Assembly (NCBI GenBank): GCA_949752745.1
Contig: OX457033.1
Span: 15,110,156 to 15,174,155 of the forward strand
DNA from: Protula sp. h YS-2021
Taxonomy: Eukaryota > Annelida > Polychaeta > Sabellida > Serpulidae
Direction: 5' to 3'
DNA: 64,000 bases
Part shown: piece by piece, positions 32,404-45,100 of the stretch
How positions within the stretch are numbered: the stretch's first letter is position 1
Layout: every line of letters starts with the position of its first letter
Program-made: the position numbers and the translations under genes
The notes under the pieces: model-generated
Databases searched by the model: none
Told to the model about the DNA's origin: nothing
The model's input: only the letters and a program-made list of their open reading frames with translations

Positions 32404-32409
32404 AATAAA
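32404..32409 (+). terminator. Poly(A) signal AATAAA after CRCP and PIGY ORFs
   Basis: The first canonical AATAAA downstream of CRCP. I found no AATAAA or ATTAAA between 31425 and 32070. Confidence 0.6.
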
Positions 32410-34841
32410 ACGCAAACATGTATGTTTTCGGTATATTAATCTTTCCAGGTAGAAAATATGATCGTATCTGCAAAATGCGTTAAGACTTTATTCCTCGTAC
32501 TATAATAGTTTTCCAACTGCATGCACAACTTTGCAATCATATTTTTCGCCACTTATTCCTTGTAATTTAAAACGATGAAGCTAACACCGAATCTGAAGTC
32601 TTCATACAACCCAAAACTGCAGTGCACAGTGTAGGAATCGTGAATAATCGGAACATAACGACAGATGTCGGAAAATGAACAGGTTTTGGGACTTGACCAC
32701 TGCATACATCTGCATTTTTGCCTTTCAGTATTTAAGAAAATTTAACCAAAACCGTCAACTGTATGCAGCATCTAAGTTGCTTATTAAAAATAACATATTT
32801 TGCACCCCTATCCTCCTAACCAGCGTTCGTACGGGAAACCGGTATAGTAACGTTTTTCATACAGTGAACAGTTAACATTACACAATCCTCAACTTACTTC
32901 CGGTTTAGTTCTGAACTGCTTCCAAGATTTATACACGAGGTATATTTCAAGGAGTTGTAACAGAAGATATATTCTAATAAATTTGCTCTTTCCTCAATAC
33001 TAAGAAGTACGGTTAACTAATACGGATGTCTGTGATGAGAAAACTTGAGGCCACAACATAGCGAATACCAACTGCTTGATTACGCAAATCAACGGAGCAC
33101 AGACCCTGCTTGTGCAGCCACCCTACAGGTCACGCGACTAAGCGTTCAGTTTGAATATATGTTATCACAGTTGCCATGCTGTCGCCAAAGTTCTCAATAG
33201 TTCTTTGTACGGTGACTGTTCAACTTTTTTTTTCACACATCACAGCTTCTTATCTGATCTGCGCACTGCACAATATCACTAATAAACTGTTATTGTATGT
33301 TTTTCAACCTTCTGTAGCGTTAACATTGACCTTCACTCTTTGCATAACCCTTAGAATATTGCACTTTCAACAATAACATATTGGTTTCAATTTATACAAC
33401 GCATTTAAATTCGTTTTTAAAATGCTATGAGGCTTGCAAAGTTTGTCATGTGGTTGAGTAGTTTTCTGACACATGCACCAGCTGCATCGAAATAAACGAA
33501 CTCTCCCATCAAAACTCTGCAAAAGTGTTACACTTTCAGGACATACATACGTGCTTGCGTACGCCACCAGGCAACGCAGCACGGATTTAAGAGGACGACA
33601 GTGCCATGGAGCTCCACGCAGCACTCTTACCCACTCATTCACATCAACACATTCTAAACATAGTTTAGTGAATAAACGCTATATTTCTAATCTACTTTCA
33701 GTATTATAAATAAAACAAAAATGTACAAATTTAATAATCGCCACTTTTCAAAAATGCTACAAATAACTTCCGCGCTTATTCTACAACAATACTAAATACG
33801 GGGCTTAAATTTAACGTTAGCCCGAGACTATTACATTGTGGGTTGGACCAGTTACTATTTACTTGCCCAGGTGGGCCAACAGTTTTCCTCCGGACAAGTT
33901 TGACCGGATCATGAAAACATTTAAGTACTGGTCCCACGGACTAGTGTTAACAAAAGTTAAATTTAAGCCCTGACATACCCGCATAACTATACGCACGGAG
34001 AATATAACTTACACGTTACGATTTTCTTAAAGAAAATCTCTACAATTACGAAAGATTTCAGTATAAAAATGAAAATGCTATCAGGACACAACTGCTATTT
34101 TAAGAAACATTTGATTTTTTTTTAATTTCAAACAATAAAAAGTACAAAAATATATTCTAAAAGTGTAAAGAGTAAATACAACTACATGATTGTGTGTGCA
34201 AATTACCACCAAAATAACTAGGAAAAGAAAGCTCTGAAAAAAAGAAAGAACTTGCAATAATCACCACGGCTGTTTGAACTTGTCCTTTAGACATGTTCAC
34301 ATTTACAGTAGGTTTAAACATGCAGAATGACGTCATTCATGAGCTTAATGTCAATACTATACTAGAATTGTCGCCCCCAAGGCCACATATATCACGCACG
34401 CTGTTTTCTTCCCACTTTGTACTCGTATGAAAAATTTGCCCAGGCGGCAAAGCCAAACGGAGTAGCAATGGCGTCACCGCGTTTCACTTGGACATTAAGT
34501 CATTTTCATTCACTCAATTCCAGTCATAAGCGTAAAAAATCTGGCGTGTTAAAAATACATTTTTGCGACTTTAAACTCAAAGTGCATTTTTAAATGTAGC
34601 TGCACTTTTTCGTTGTCTAGTCAATACTCAAGTTTGGAACAGATCTTACAATTTTTCCCCAGGAAGGGGGGGGGGGGGACAGAAAGAGGGAGATGGAGTG
34701 GTGAGGGAGAGATGGCTAGAAGTAAGAAACTACACGATCACTACGGGAAATTAGAAAAGCGTGGGTGAAGACGTTCTCCGTACTGTGCGTGCAGAAATGA
34801 CTCTACTCCAATATAAATCACCATACACGAAATGTAACTAT
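32410..34841. other. Intergenic region with a small hAT-type MITE
   Basis: Between the CRCP/PIGY and Rgl 3' ends. It holds a 174-base inverted-repeat element (33799-33972) and a G-run near 34667. No coding exon is recognised. Confidence 0.6.
33799..33972. mobile_element. Short MITE with GGGCTTAAATTTAAC ends
   Basis: Left end GGGGCTTAAATTTAACGTTA and right end GTTAAATTTAAGCCCTG are inverted copies. The CAGGGCTT-like terminus suggests the hAT superfamily. An 8-base duplication is not clear, so the exact ends are uncertain. Confidence 0.65.
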
Positions 34842-34847
34842 TTTATT
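34842..34847 (-). terminator. Poly(A) signal for Rgl
   Basis: TTTATT on the plus strand reads AATAAA on the minus strand, 442 bases beyond the Rgl stop codon. Confidence 0.5.
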
Positions 34848-35288
34848 GGGATTTGGCAAGAAATTCTACAAGCATATGTACGCTTTCACCGTATCATCCC
34901 TTTCGGCTGGTGATACAAAATGCTTCAAGTGAACATGGTTAATCCGCAAAACCCGCGCTGAAATCACGCGCTTTTTCCTCTGGCAGCGGGACTTTCCAGA
35001 AGCAGCTGCGATGAAAACCCTGTATCGACTCTGATGACAGTTTTTCCCTTTTAACCCAGGCGTTGAGCGTTTTATTAAGTCTTTTGACAATGCATGCCTT
35101 CTTCGCGAAGCGAAAGCTACTTTCCAACAGTATTTTTGTTTTAAAGACTTTAAAGAACAGAACTCAGGCTTGGTTTGGAACTCTTTGGAATATCTTTTAC
35201 GAGCACCGGAACACAAACAGCTGCAGGATTGTGACATCACAATGCAACGCACACTACAGACAAGTCTACTGTGACGTCACAAAAACTC

Positions 35289-36198
35289 TCAAACCGTGAA
35301 CTTTTTTCGCTTTCCTTTGCCTTTTAAATGCCTATTTTTCAGCTTTTCTAGTTCCGATTTCCGTCTCATCACAAATTTCAGTTCTGGAACGTCTTGTTTA
35401 ATGGCATAAAATACATTGCCTTTATCAGGAATTTGTAGATCTGAAAAGCAGATTGTAATATATCTCTTATTTTCAATGCTTTACCTTCTGTACCGCATAA
35501 TACAGTAAACTTTCAAGGAAACTTTCCTTCCAGGTAATATATGGAATTCATTGCAATACTATATTTTCTATCAACATATAAATTTCACTTAAGAAGTCAA
35601 ACGGTTTCATTTTGAAAAACCCGTCCTATGCCTGATAAAGCCTTATTTGTTCTTCTCCTTTTTCATGAAACGTAACATTTCATTGAAGTGCTGATATACA
35701 AAAAGATCATACCGTTGTCACCGGGAAGTACTTGAAACACGACGAAATCACTGGGCCCCACGTGGTCGATGTTGAACTTGAGCAAGATATTACTTATAAC
35801 CGTTTTGGTATGGTCTGAATTACTTAACTGAAATTAAAGTGATACAGTCATAAGACAAAGATCAGATCATGATTACGATGTCGATGGGATCTAAACTGAA
35901 TTCCTCAACAAATTTCTGCAGTAACCAATACAGATTTTAAGCCTTACGTTCAAAATTATAACCCGAACATTTATGCCCAGACCACCCGTGTATGTTGCAA
36001 GTATGGCACGATCAGGGCTTTTAAGAGAAACATGGAAACTAGAATCCTTACCAAAATACTTTTATACAGGTTGCTATAGTGACTCTCAGATATCTCCAAG
36101 TACACCTTGACAACGAGCGTTTCCGGTGACTTCCATGGCGTCGTGGTGACATCATCGCTTAGCGTCGACAGAGCACCCACCGAGACGGAATGACGCAA
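35289..36198 (-). CDS. Rgl: Rgl exons for the C-terminal RA (Ras-association) domain
   Basis: Three exons: 36052-36198 (ETLVVKVYLE through YKSIL), 35713-35827 (HTKTVISNILLKF through VFQVLPGDN) and 35289-35440 (LQIPDKGNVFYAIKQDVPEL, ending in a Lys/Arg-rich tail and TGA). This is the RalGDS-type RA fold; YKSIL and the NVFYA strand are signature positions. A 24-base poly(T) precedes the first acceptor on the minus strand and acts as its pyrimidine tract. The 3' untranslated region probably ends near the AATAAA at 34842-34847. Confidence 0.9.
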
Positions 36199-39100
36199 CT
36201 ACAGCCAAAAAAAAAAAAAAAAAAAAAAACACTGAAAACACTTGCAAACTCGGCAGTAAGTTATTGAATGTGTCTCTGACAATATGCAGCGTATGATATG
36301 CTATTAAATTGAAAGCACTAAAATATTCAAACTTCAAATGAAAACACTGATCTAGTAATGGGAGACTAAGCTCTTCTGAGAAGGCGACACGTACAACCAG
36401 ATGTTCCGTTCGAGAGTGTGCTGTGTACCCCCAGCTGTACTCTAGTTTCTTACCATAACGCCGATAAATACCAAAAAGAAAAAAAAAAACGAAAAAAAAA
36501 AGCTTTTAATATTTACCGCAGGCCGAGGACCGGAAACTGGAGTGGAATCCAATTCAGGGTTGCTATATAAACTTTTGGTATCGTCATTGCTGTTGTCAGG
36601 GGACACTGTGACGTCATTGACGCTATCGTCATTTGACGGTGAGTTTGTTTGTCCTAACAAGTTCTTTGGTGAAAAGAACCCCAGGCTGTTGACAAAAAAG
36701 AAAACTTATACCAGGCCCGTAATATTACACCTTACTCTGTCAGGAACTGTACACAATTAGTTTTCGTTTCAAATGTTGTAAAATACCACTCCAGACGGAG
36801 GAAAAAATACTTTCATAACTCCTTAACTACTTAACTTTTTTCAGGAATTTAATTTGGTCACTCTTAAAATATTCATAAATCATATTTCCAAAATCAACAA
36901 ATAAAGTTTTATAATAACCTTTTGCAATTTCTCTTGAAGAATCGGCTATATAAATAAAAATAATCTAAATAAAATATATAAATAAAAATAATCTAACAGT
37001 ACAAAACCATCCCTTAACTGTCACCTCCCAACCATCCCCAACCCGCACAATTCACCTGGGTCTTTTCCGATGGCCCTTCTCTTTGGGGGTAGTTGGCACA
37101 TATGGCTCAATGTCACACGATAACTCATAGCTCTCCTTGTCGTCGTAAATTCGTATGTTGTAGAACCACTCGAAGAAGCCCCTATCCGGGCGTATCCGGT
37201 ACATTTGTGCAGACGACTGCAGCAGGCGTATCTGTGCCAAAAGTTCGAATTCTTTTCGCTTCTTGTCGAAGTTGATGAGGCCGTCATCAGTGGTGTCACT
37301 ACAAGCCGTGTCCAGCATCACTAAATCCGTCAGGAAGGTCCCCAAATACGGTATGGTCCCTTGCACGGTCTGCGGCTGCCAAAAATAGAAACGACTGAAC
37401 TGACTTACACATGCTAAATCTCTTTTATCAAAACAGTTCTTTATCCTTAACCTTAGCTGTTTCATGATAAGTATTTATAAGTTACTTCCAAGTCTTTTTA
37501 CTTTCAGCTCTTTTTAGATTTTAGAAACGCAATATACGCTGCAAAGAACTTAAGTTAAATAAAGTGCCCCATATGCACCTCACCATAAACCATTTACAAC
37601 CTCAAGAATTACCAACTCGTGTTATGGTTTGTCGTTTCTAACAGTTCCAATTGAGCCAAATAAATTTTGAAAAATAAAAAAACTAACAATAATAATAATA
37701 ATAATAATTACCACTTCAAAGAAGTTCGTCTTTTTCTTTCCGAGAGTGCCAGACCATCCGCTCTTATTTCGCTTATGTCCGCGGATCGTTGCTGTGGAAT
37801 CTGGATCAGCAAACTTGGCTGTACCCTCCTGCAAAACAACAATACAGTTACCGCGACATGTATACACAAAAGACAACCACAAGCAAGTCATATTCTGACC
37901 TTATTTATTCAACACGCCACCGCGTTTTTCCTCCCCCACCTTTTTCTTATGTAGTTTTTGTCATTTAGTTTTTTATGTCTGTGACATCTATCAGGAGGAC
38001 ATCACAATCAGACTCATGCTGACATCTGCACTTGCCTTGACTAGAAGCTCCCTTGACATAATTTGATTGTTCTCCTCGGAAAATATCTCCGAATGCTCTT
38101 CGAAAAGCTCCATTTTTTCTCTGTAAAATAATAAAAATTTGAGCACATTACTTAATATATTTAATAACTACTTCACTAACGAAACAAAAAGGAATATTTC
38201 TCACAAAATTTTTATTTATTTACTTTTATTGATTTATTTATTATTATTATTATTATTATTGTAAATAAGACGACGTATGTTAATTCTTAACGGTCATCAA
38301 TTCACTTATTATACAACTTTTGGCTTTTAAAACAGTTATGGTATTTCCCACAAAAATGTAAGCAGAACTCACTTGCATATTTCCGCCCACACCTTCTTCA
38401 AACGATAGATGGCGTTGGACTGCAATCCGGATACTATGGCCTTAAGTGAGGAGAAATTCTTTAGCACTCGTAGTTCCTGCAAACAGTTCAAGCTTTCATA
38501 ATATTTCTGAAGGCAAGCAAAATCACCGACAGTTTACCAGAAGTATAACTGCCGGAACGATATATCCAGCAATATGGAGAAGCTGTGAGATATTTCATCA
38601 GCTCTCCTTAGAACGCACACAAACCACATAAGCGACTGTATTAATACTGACGAGAATATATTGCGACTAGTGAGCCAACTGATCACCTGAGCTATATCAA
38701 TCCACTTTTCTATCACACGGGCTCGTTCTTCTGCTGGTAATTCAGGTCTTTTTAATACTGTAGCAACCACTCTGAAAACGCCACCAGTGTGCAAATAGTC
38801 AATGGTCTAAAGTCACTGATTTTTTTTTTTTTTGTTTTTTTTTTTGTTTTTTTTTTTTTCAATGAGTAACAGTTCTATTTTGTTCTTTTTACAATAATAC
38901 GTCACGGAACGCATCTATCACAGAACCACTGACCACTATAAACAAAACAATAAACACATTTTTTGCAAATTCTTTGTTTCACGTTAACAAGTACAGTTTA
39001 AACAATATAATGCTTCATTTTATCTATACCATTCATCGATTGTCTTGACATATTTTTTTCGAAAACCGCAAAATCAAAATCACCTGTAAGAGACATTATT

Positions 39101-42100
39101 GAACTGATCGACGGTGGCCATGACGCTGGGTGCTTTATTTTCTTTCTTATCCCTCCGCGACCACACTGAACCCAGGCACTGGTGTGGAACTACTTTTTTA
39201 AACAACTCCTGGGAATTTCAAATAAAATTTTTGATAATTTTCGTTAAGTTTTTTCACATTTTTTAAAAAAAAAGTTTATTGCTTTTGAATTAATTTTGTA
39301 CGTCCTTCCCTTCCCTATAGTCTCGACCTGGAAAAGTGCCTCTGACACCTGCTACTTTAAGCAAGCGTTCAAACATGCCACACTTAAAGAGAAGTTGCGG
39401 TTACCGTTAATATCTACAACCCCCTAATATCTACAACCCCCACCCCCCCCCCCCCACCCCCACAACTTCGCCAACTTTGCGAGGCGAATTCGCAAAAAAA
39501 AAATTAAAACCCTATCCACCCAAATTAAATTTTCTACTGATGTTCCAGCTTTAAAAATCATACTCACTGAATCAATATATGTTAGTTGTTCGGCGAACAC
39601 ATTTTCTGGCACTGAGTCGAAATCGGTGAACTTGAAGAAGTAGCCCGGCACGTCATACTCATCTATATCCAGCAGTGTGAGCTGCTCCCCGAACTGTGTG
39701 CCGATATCTTCAACTGAAAACACAATACGAAACTTTGTTTACAAAATTTAACCAATAAAAAAAAAAACGCAAACAAAAACACATACAGTCACGAGAATAG
39801 ACGTTTTAAGTTCGGCTTTAACGGAAGTGGCGTTTCTCACCAAGGATGGGCCTGGATAGCTCTTCTTCTCCCCTGAACTTGTCGATGCACCGCTCAGCGC
39901 GCTCTTCTAGATCACGACTCTTCATGTGCTTCGACGCGAACATTTTGATTGACGTCAGGCAGGGGAAATTCGGCGGTTCTTGGAAATCGTCCGGATACGC
40001 ATCGAGCCAGACGGAGATCACAGTTTTGATTGTCCTGCAGGCGATTAACAACAACTTATCACAGCTCCGTTCAGTCAGGTTATTCAAGAGGCGCTGGATT
40101 TGTTTTTAGACCTAAAATTACCCGGCGTTGCGAAAAACAATTTTATTTAGTGCACAGTAACTTTGCAATTGTTACGTTATAAGCTCATGCTATAAAAGCA
40201 TGGGTTTTATGTTAATACGATATTCACTTAATTGGGACAAACTGTCATGCGTAAATTTCATAAACTCGGCAAAACTTGAACTAACAAGTGGAAACCAACT
40301 CACTTCAAATGGTACTGTTTTCGTTCTTGTTTTAATTTTCTGTTGTCTTCCATACTTTTGAACCTGTAAAATAAGTAAATAAATAAAATTGAACTTGTGC
40401 TTTTTAAATGTTCTCTGTTATCCGAGAAGTTATGCTCGGGAATCAGCAACCACCCGTTAATCAACCAACTATCTGCTTGGTTTTACGAAAGAACACTGTT
40501 TAAAAGCACCCCACCTGTTACACAATGTAAATATTGAACATTTTAATTAAGAAACAACTGAAGTGTTACCAAAAATTGAACATATAATTTCGGCTTACCT
40601 TTCAAATAGCAGGTTCAATACTTGTTTGGGACTAGCAAAACTTCGGTAAGTGGCAAGAAAAATGTTCACATAAGTGGAATCAATTTCTCCAGTGTTTGAA
40701 CTCAAGTTTTCCACGAGTCTGTCAAGCGTGCCAAACTTGAGGACCCGCACTTCCTCCAGGCTCCACTGCTTAAACGTGCCCCTGTCGTTCCCATCATTGG
40801 CCTGTCAATCAAAGCAAGTCGTCACTTGACTGGTTAAGATGTTGCTTGTTGGTATCTGTCAAACCCCGCCCCCTCTATAAAATAATTAAATTAATAAATA
40901 AATAAATAAATAAAATCGTTTTCCTATTAATGTCAAATGTACTGTAATACTTAAAAAGATCCTATTCACAAAGAACTATTCTAAAACCTAAAGAACTTAT
41001 TTTATAAACTAAAGAGATGAAAGGATTCTAAATGCAAATCAGGTTCCTAGTTACTACAGAAGATCAACTTGATAATTTTTCGAAGCATTTACAACGCAGC
41101 GGAAATCTGTAGAAAAATCGTTTCGCATTTGTTTATGGAACGACACATATAACTAATAAAGAAAAGGTCATTTTTCTTGAAAATGAAAGAAATTTAAATA
41201 GCGCCACCCTGCATTTGAAAAACATGGTTTCGTCTTTTTGTTTAATTTGCATTCAAGAAATCGGACCTTGACCTAAAAACTACGTGTCACTACACAAGCA
41301 GCGTCACAATATATAACACTAAAACATGTAGCTAATGAAGTATAACACCATGTCACAAACTGTAGCAGCATGTGACCAACCATGCTCTAACACCATGTCA
41401 CAAACTGTAACAGCATGTGACCATGCTCCAACACCATGTCACAAACTGTAAGAGCATGTGACGAACCATCCACTAACACCATGTCACAAGCTGTAAAAGC
41501 ATGTAACCATGCTCTAACATCATGTAATACGCAAGTCACTTCTTGTTAAAACATTCACGGTAAAACTATGTCAAAGGTGCGGTGCAACTCACGCAATATT
41601 GTGGCAAACATAGGAAAGTAAATAAGCACAACTTTAAACTGATTAACACACCAGCTGAAAAGGCCACGAAAAACACTCAATTATTTAAAATAAGAATAAA
41701 TCACGCAAATAAGAATCCAAAGTTGTTTATGTTGAAGGCGAAATAAGGCGCTATGGACCATGTCAGTATATTCTAGAATGAGGCACAATCAATATGCAGA
41801 AAATCACAGAAGTTGAATTGCCGGTATCCAGACATCTCGCATCTGGACATCTCGCATCTCACAACTCGCATCTGGACATCTCGCATCCAAATGAAGAAGT
41901 GAACATCTCGCATCCGTGATTTTGGTCTGCTTTTAAGGGGGAACTTTAACACTGTTTTAGAAACTTCATACAGAAAATAAATTACAGGGGATAGTGGGGC
42001 GGATCAGTATTAAGAATGAATCCACATCCACTAATCCCACTGATCTATTCAATTTTTAAAAATTTATCTTTGATACACGGTTTGGAAGGGAAACGTGCAC

Positions 42101-45100
42101 AGGTTCGAAAATGCGGCGGGTAAGATGTAGTCACGAATCCACATCCCTTAAGGTAGGGTATATAAGGGGAAGATATTGAAGTCCCAAATCATGGGTTTTG
42201 CTATTGAATGGTAAAATTAGAATGGAATTCATCGAAAGTATTCGGGGCAAACCTAAGCTTTGTCTCGATGGTTTCATATACACGAACAACAAAACGAACA
42301 AGTCTGGGCGAATTTACTGGAGATGCGTTCGTCGCCGGACTAACTGTAAAGGCTCTCTGACAAGTACTATGTCAAAAAACACTAAATAAAATTATTACCA
42401 CCTACCCCCCACCCCCACCGCCAAAACACAGTGATAAATCAAGTAAAAAATCACGGATGCGAGATGTCCACTTCTTCATTTGGATGCGAGATGTCCAGAT
42501 GCGAGTTGTCGGATGCGAGATGTCCAGATGCGAGATGTCGCGGATTCGAATTGCCTCGTCTTATTTCGGAACAGACTTACTGTGACTTAAGCGTCTTGTT
42601 TCGTAAATTACGAAAAATATATGAATTCTTTGCTTGATATATTCTTATTATAAAAATCAAAGTATTCAAAGTGAACACAGAATAACAAAGCAGTTAAATA
42701 GGAAAGAAAGCAAGTAAACAAACCCTAAATAAACATAATAAATGTTAATGTAAACATGAAGGAAAGGACTGCTAGGTATAACTGAATCACGTGATGTCAA
42801 ATCCTGCTCCAACAAATTCGATGCATACATTTTCAGTGGCGGGTCCATAGTGGGCGGATTTTGAATGTGACATAAAATGCACCTGTTGAACGCGGGTATA
42901 AACACTCAAAACAAAATATACAGATACTGACACAAAAGTGCTGCCCTGATCAAACAATATACAGGTGAATTTGGTGCACATATTTGCAGGTATTCATCTT
43001 ATCTCTTTTTTTTTTTTTCGCTGTTCATTTTGCAAGTCGATTGAACTGTCTCCTATCGTATAGATAAGGAGATTGTCCGTGGCAATACTGTTGTACAGAC
43101 GCAATAACGCTCTGAGGCATATCACATATAATCTGGCCAAAACACGAGAAACAAAATCAACAAACACAGATATCTAAATTTGGATATCATTTCAAGCATC
43201 ACCGCAATTAAATCTTTGGCCTGTTAAAAACACAGGCACGCTCGTACGCCCTCATCACCCAGGTTTTTCTACACTACCCGCGCCAGAGCCAATATTATTT
43301 AGTCGCACTACGCATTTAGATAAGAAACGGTTCAGCCTTCATTTATATTCTTCACATGAACAAGCGAGAGGTATATAGCTTTGAAAAACATGACGCTATC
43401 TTAATGTTTCATTTAAGACGTAACACGTGATAAAATGCCTAAACAACGTAACGACAGCAACACCAGTGCTCCTTATTGTCTTACCCTAACTATTTTCACG
43501 GCCTGGCATGCTTGAAATAGCTGCTATAATTTATTAGTTCTTATCACTATATCTCTCTATTGATTTCAAACGAAAGACAGGAATAACGAGAGGGGTTAAT
43601 GTACAGGTGTATGTGTGGTAGTCTAAAGCAGTTAACCGTTGCTTATCTGGGATACTATTCTAGATTTATACACCCAAGTGAACATGAACCCTTTCTGACA
43701 AATTCACAAAACAAAGTCTTCCATTATTTTCCCTATTGTTTCTTTTCTACCTCAAAAACAGTCCGAAATATTTTGATTTTGAGCAGTTGATCTTGCGGTA
43801 TCCAAGAACCGCATTTCGTTGTCATGTATGTTTTTATCTGCCAACTTGTTTTTGTGTTTTTTTTTCTCTTCCTTCAAATTAACCAGAAACAAAACATGTG
43901 TTCAAACTATTATATTTTATTTAATTGTTTGTCCATTAATATATCAAAACATGAACTGAAACTATTCAAACCAAATGAGAATGTATTACATCGATCAAAA
44001 GATGGTACTTCTTTCATTTTCAGTCCATAAAACAAAAAACAAAAACAAAAAAATGAAAATCATATAAAGGTTATAATAAGTAAACACTAAGCGAATGTTG
44101 TATTCATCTGAAACAACACATCTCATAATGATGAGGATGTAGTGTCGGCAGTATTCACTTTTTTTTTCTTTTTTTTTGTTGCTGATTTGACTCACAAAAT
44201 TCACTTTTTTCAGCTGTCGTTGGTGTGAAAAGATGATTAACGTGATTTCGAAACGAGGTTGACGTAGTGATGCCAAAATTTAACCTGTTTCTCTACCAGG
44301 AAGAAAATATAAATCTTGTGTTTCAAAGAAGTGGTGTTTTCTGGACCACTCTACTTTTTATTTCTACTTCTCCATACGGCAATATGTTTGCTTTTTCTAT
44401 TTTTTGGCTATTTATAATTATTCATGCGTATATTTTTCTTCACAGATACAGTGATAGCAGAGACAAAGAACGTCCATAAATAAATTTAATAAGACCTTTC
44501 AGCTATTTACAGCAAAACTTAACCACTGAATAATTTGGGAATATTTACATATATGAACACGTATGTACAGTGAAAAAGATTCCCCACCCCCTCCCCCCCT
44601 CCCCCCATCCCCACATTTACATCTTGATATTTTGCGGCTCATAATAACACTGAGGTTCATGCCGCAGATACTAGTTCCGTGTGTAAAAGCAACAAGGACA
44701 ATGCACCCCAGGCGTCAAAATCGGCGATTCCTTGAAATACGTTTCGAAGAAAGGTTGTGATAGATCCTACATGGAGAGTCAAAGCGAACTCACAATGTGC
44801 GCATTTCCCGCATCTTTTTGTTTTTATGTTTTATCAAGACAGTGACAGGAAGTGAAAAATACTAGAGGAATAAAGAAAACAAACAAACAAATACGTATTT
44901 TTCTGATATGAAAATAAAACCGATACATGTCTTATAAGTACCAAGAACATTTTTATAAGTACCCACAAAGGTTTTTTAACACCAAAAATGACACAAACTC
45001 CAACATAAAAACACCCACTTTCCAGCAACTCCATGTTACACAAAACTAACGGGGATTTGGGATCTACACTACAATAAAATTGTGCTTATTTACACCACTT

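Larger units (their letters stand above)
41823..42547. mobile_element. Mutator-like non-autonomous transposon carrying a FLYWCH fragment
   Basis: Terminal inverted repeats of about 100 bases at 41823-41927 and 42447-42547 are each built from tandem GACATCTCGCATC units. A GAATTGCC 8-base duplication flanks the element at 41815-41822 and 42548-42555. Long terminal repeats, 8-9-base duplications and a FLYWCH finger together fit the Mutator superfamily. It lies in Rgl intron 1. Confidence 0.85.

Noticed and set aside
34866..35252. 128-codon minus-strand frame after the Rgl stop
   Set aside because: It lies in the Rgl 3' untranslated region, has no recognised motif and its start is arbitrary.
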